DNA of 64,000 nt, taken from Acidobacteriota bacterium. GTDB taxonomy: Bacteria; Acidobacteriota; Thermoanaerobaculia; Multivoradales; Multivoraceae. Where the stretch lies: contig QQVD01000052.1 of NCBI GenBank assembly GCA_003388555.1, positions 1 to 64,000 on the forward strand, read 5' to 3'. Numbering within the stretch: position 1 is the first letter of the stretch; every line of letters starts with the position of its first letter. The notes under the pieces were generated by a model, which worked only from the letters and a program-made list of their open reading frames with translations, was not told the DNA's origin and did no database searches. Positions 63,076 to 64,000 of this stretch are shown here, piece after piece. A program made the translations under genes and the position numbers.

Positions 63076-63100
63076 CTTCTCCTAGTACGTCTAGGAGAAG
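63076..63100 (-). promoter_or_regulatory. probable PadR operator palindrome
   Basis: CTTCTCCTAG, a 5-bp spacer TACGT, then CTAGGAGAAG: 10-bp perfect arms. The palindrome touches the PadR ATG and includes its AGGAG SD sequence, so a bound repressor would block translation or transcription start directly. Confidence 0.75.
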
Positions 63101-63226
63101 GGGCGGTTTCAGCCGTGAGCGTCCGTTCGACCCGCGTCGCCTCTCGTGTATGCTGCGACAGCATTTCCATGCAGGAGTGCACGCCCGGGGAGGCGGCGGC
63201 GCGCGGCTGTAGACGAGGAGGCGACG

Positions 63227-64000
63227 TTGAGAGCAGCCAGCCGCGCCGATGAGGAGGCCGATCGAGGCCGGGTCAGTCGGGCCACAAGCGCGCACTCCGC
63301 GACCCTGGCTGGGCTCGTGCTGTGGGCTTTGGTGGCGAGCGCGCCGGCACAGCAGCTCGAGCTGGAGCCGGTGCTGGGCGGCCTGCAGTCGCCGCTCTAC
63401 CTGACCCACGCCGGCGACGACCGGGTCTTCGTCGTCGAGCGGGGCGGCACCATCAGGGTGGCCTCGCCCGCCCCGCCCGGTGGCGGGCTCGTGCTCGCCA
63501 CCGAGCCCTTCCTCGACCTGAGCGATCGGGTGCTGGCGGGCGGCGAGCGTGGACTGCTGGGCCTCGCCTTCCATCCCGACTACCAGCAGAACGGTCGTCT
63601 CTTCGTCTACTACACCGACCTGCAGGGTGACTCGGTGCTGGCGCGGTTCGAGAACGTCGACCCCTCCAGCGGCGTCGTGCCCCCCTCCAGCTTCGTCGAG
63701 ATGCTGCTCGTCGAGCAGCCCTTCAGCAACCACAACGGCGGCATGCTGGCCTTCGGTCCCGACGGGATGCTCTACGTCGGGCTCGGCGACGGCGGCTCGG
63801 GAGACGACCCCCTGTGCGCGGCCCAGCGGGGCGACACGCTGCTCGGCAAGATCCTGCGTCTCGACGTCGACGGCGGAGCTGAATCGCCGCCGTTCTACAC
63901 GGTGCCGCCGGACAACCCCTTCGTCGGCGACCCCACCGTGCGCGACGAGGTGTTCCTGCTCGGGGTCCGCAACCCATGGCGCTTCTCGTTCGACCGCCTG
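63227..64000 (+). CDS. PQQ-type glucose/sorbosone dehydrogenase-like protein, truncated by window end
   Basis: 258 codons visible, incomplete at the 3' end. TTG start with AGGAGG five bases upstream. The signal peptide (ATLAGLVLWALVASAPA) is followed by a propeller: 'LQSPLYLTHAGDDRVFVVERGG', 'RGLLGLAFHPDYQQNGRLFVYY', 'NHNGGMLAFGPDGMLYVGLGDG' and 'LGVRNPWRFSFDR'. These match the soluble quinoprotein glucose dehydrogenase / HHIP-like family. The periplasmic enzyme would oxidise aldose sugars with PQQ. It is transcribed away from the PadR gene, 151 bp between starts. Confidence 0.9.
   Translation, partial: MRAASRADEEADRGRVSRATSAHSATLAGLVLWALVASAPAQQLELEPVLGGLQSPLYLTHAGDDRVFVVERGGTIRVASPAPPGGGLVLATEPFLDLSDRVLAGGERGLLGLAFHPDYQQNGRLFVYYTDLQGDSVLARFENVDPSSGVVPPSSFVEMLLVEQPFSNHNGGMLAFGPDGMLYVGLGDGGSGDDPLCAAQRGDTLLGKILRLDVDGGAESPPFYTVPPDNPFVGDPTVRDEVFLLGVRNPWRFSFDRL

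Noticed and set aside
62738-63733. N-terminal extension of the permease frame to 63733
   Set aside because: The extension overlaps the PadR gene and the sugar dehydrogenase start; the GTG that overlaps the PadR stop and the conserved prefix at 62737 explain the start.

Overview
The window is high-GC DNA with tightly packed genes, many GTG/TTG starts and 1-11 bp overlaps. A PadR regulator coupled to a MacB/FtsX permease with an ADOP-type N-terminal prefix, three Ser/Thr kinases with C-terminal TPR halves, three X6-type ECF sigma factors, and secreted proteins ending in a W/S-rich 'FESGD' tail together suggest an Acidobacteriota chromosome, perhaps near Thermoanaerobaculia. That assignment comes from gene content only. 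I saw no tRNA, rRNA, CRISPR array, phage or IS element.

Layout: (1) 1-1066, a 107-bp tandem repeat that duplicates the 3' end of a secreted beta-propeller gene. (2) 1170-13036, an S9 peptidase followed by a six-gene minus-strand cluster, transcribed as class III aminotransferase, aldehyde dehydrogenase, nitrilase-family amidase, a very large Orn/Lys/Arg-type decarboxylase, an ATP-grasp ligase and a C45 Ntn-hydrolase. It looks like an amine or amino-acid pathway, and its exact combination is unfamiliar to me. (3) 13.8-19.9 kb, an ECF sigma factor, a secreted fibre-like protein and a kinase-TPR protein. (4) 19.9-28.7 kb, mixed metabolic and envelope genes, including a Coa1-like gene with a frameshift. 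(5) 27.9-35.7 kb, an OmpR-type regulator, a B12-radical SAM enzyme, an ATP-grasp-like protein, a peroxiredoxin whose catalytic cysteine position is an in-frame UGA followed by a SECIS-like hairpin, a histidine kinase, an SGNH hydrolase and an OsmC protein. (6) 35.9-49.1 kb, secreted proteins, two more kinase-TPR proteins, two overlapping ECF sigma factors, a polypurine tract and minisatellites. (7) 49.5-52.9 kb, a plus-strand run of methyltransferase, DUF3616, MBL-fold and SRPBCC genes, the last apparently using a CTG start. (8) 53-64 kb, a double hybrid histidine kinase, a TolB-propeller amidohydrolase, the permease/PadR pair with a perfect operator palindrome, and a truncated sugar dehydrogenase.

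The two most notable items are the selenoprotein peroxiredoxin (31842-32480), which a standard gene caller would split or truncate, and the amine cluster (3531-13036), which combines amide-forming (ATP-grasp) and amide-cleaving (C45, nitrilase) enzymes with a decarboxylase, an aminotransferase and a dehydrogenase. Functions are inferred from motifs read by eye; no database search was possible.
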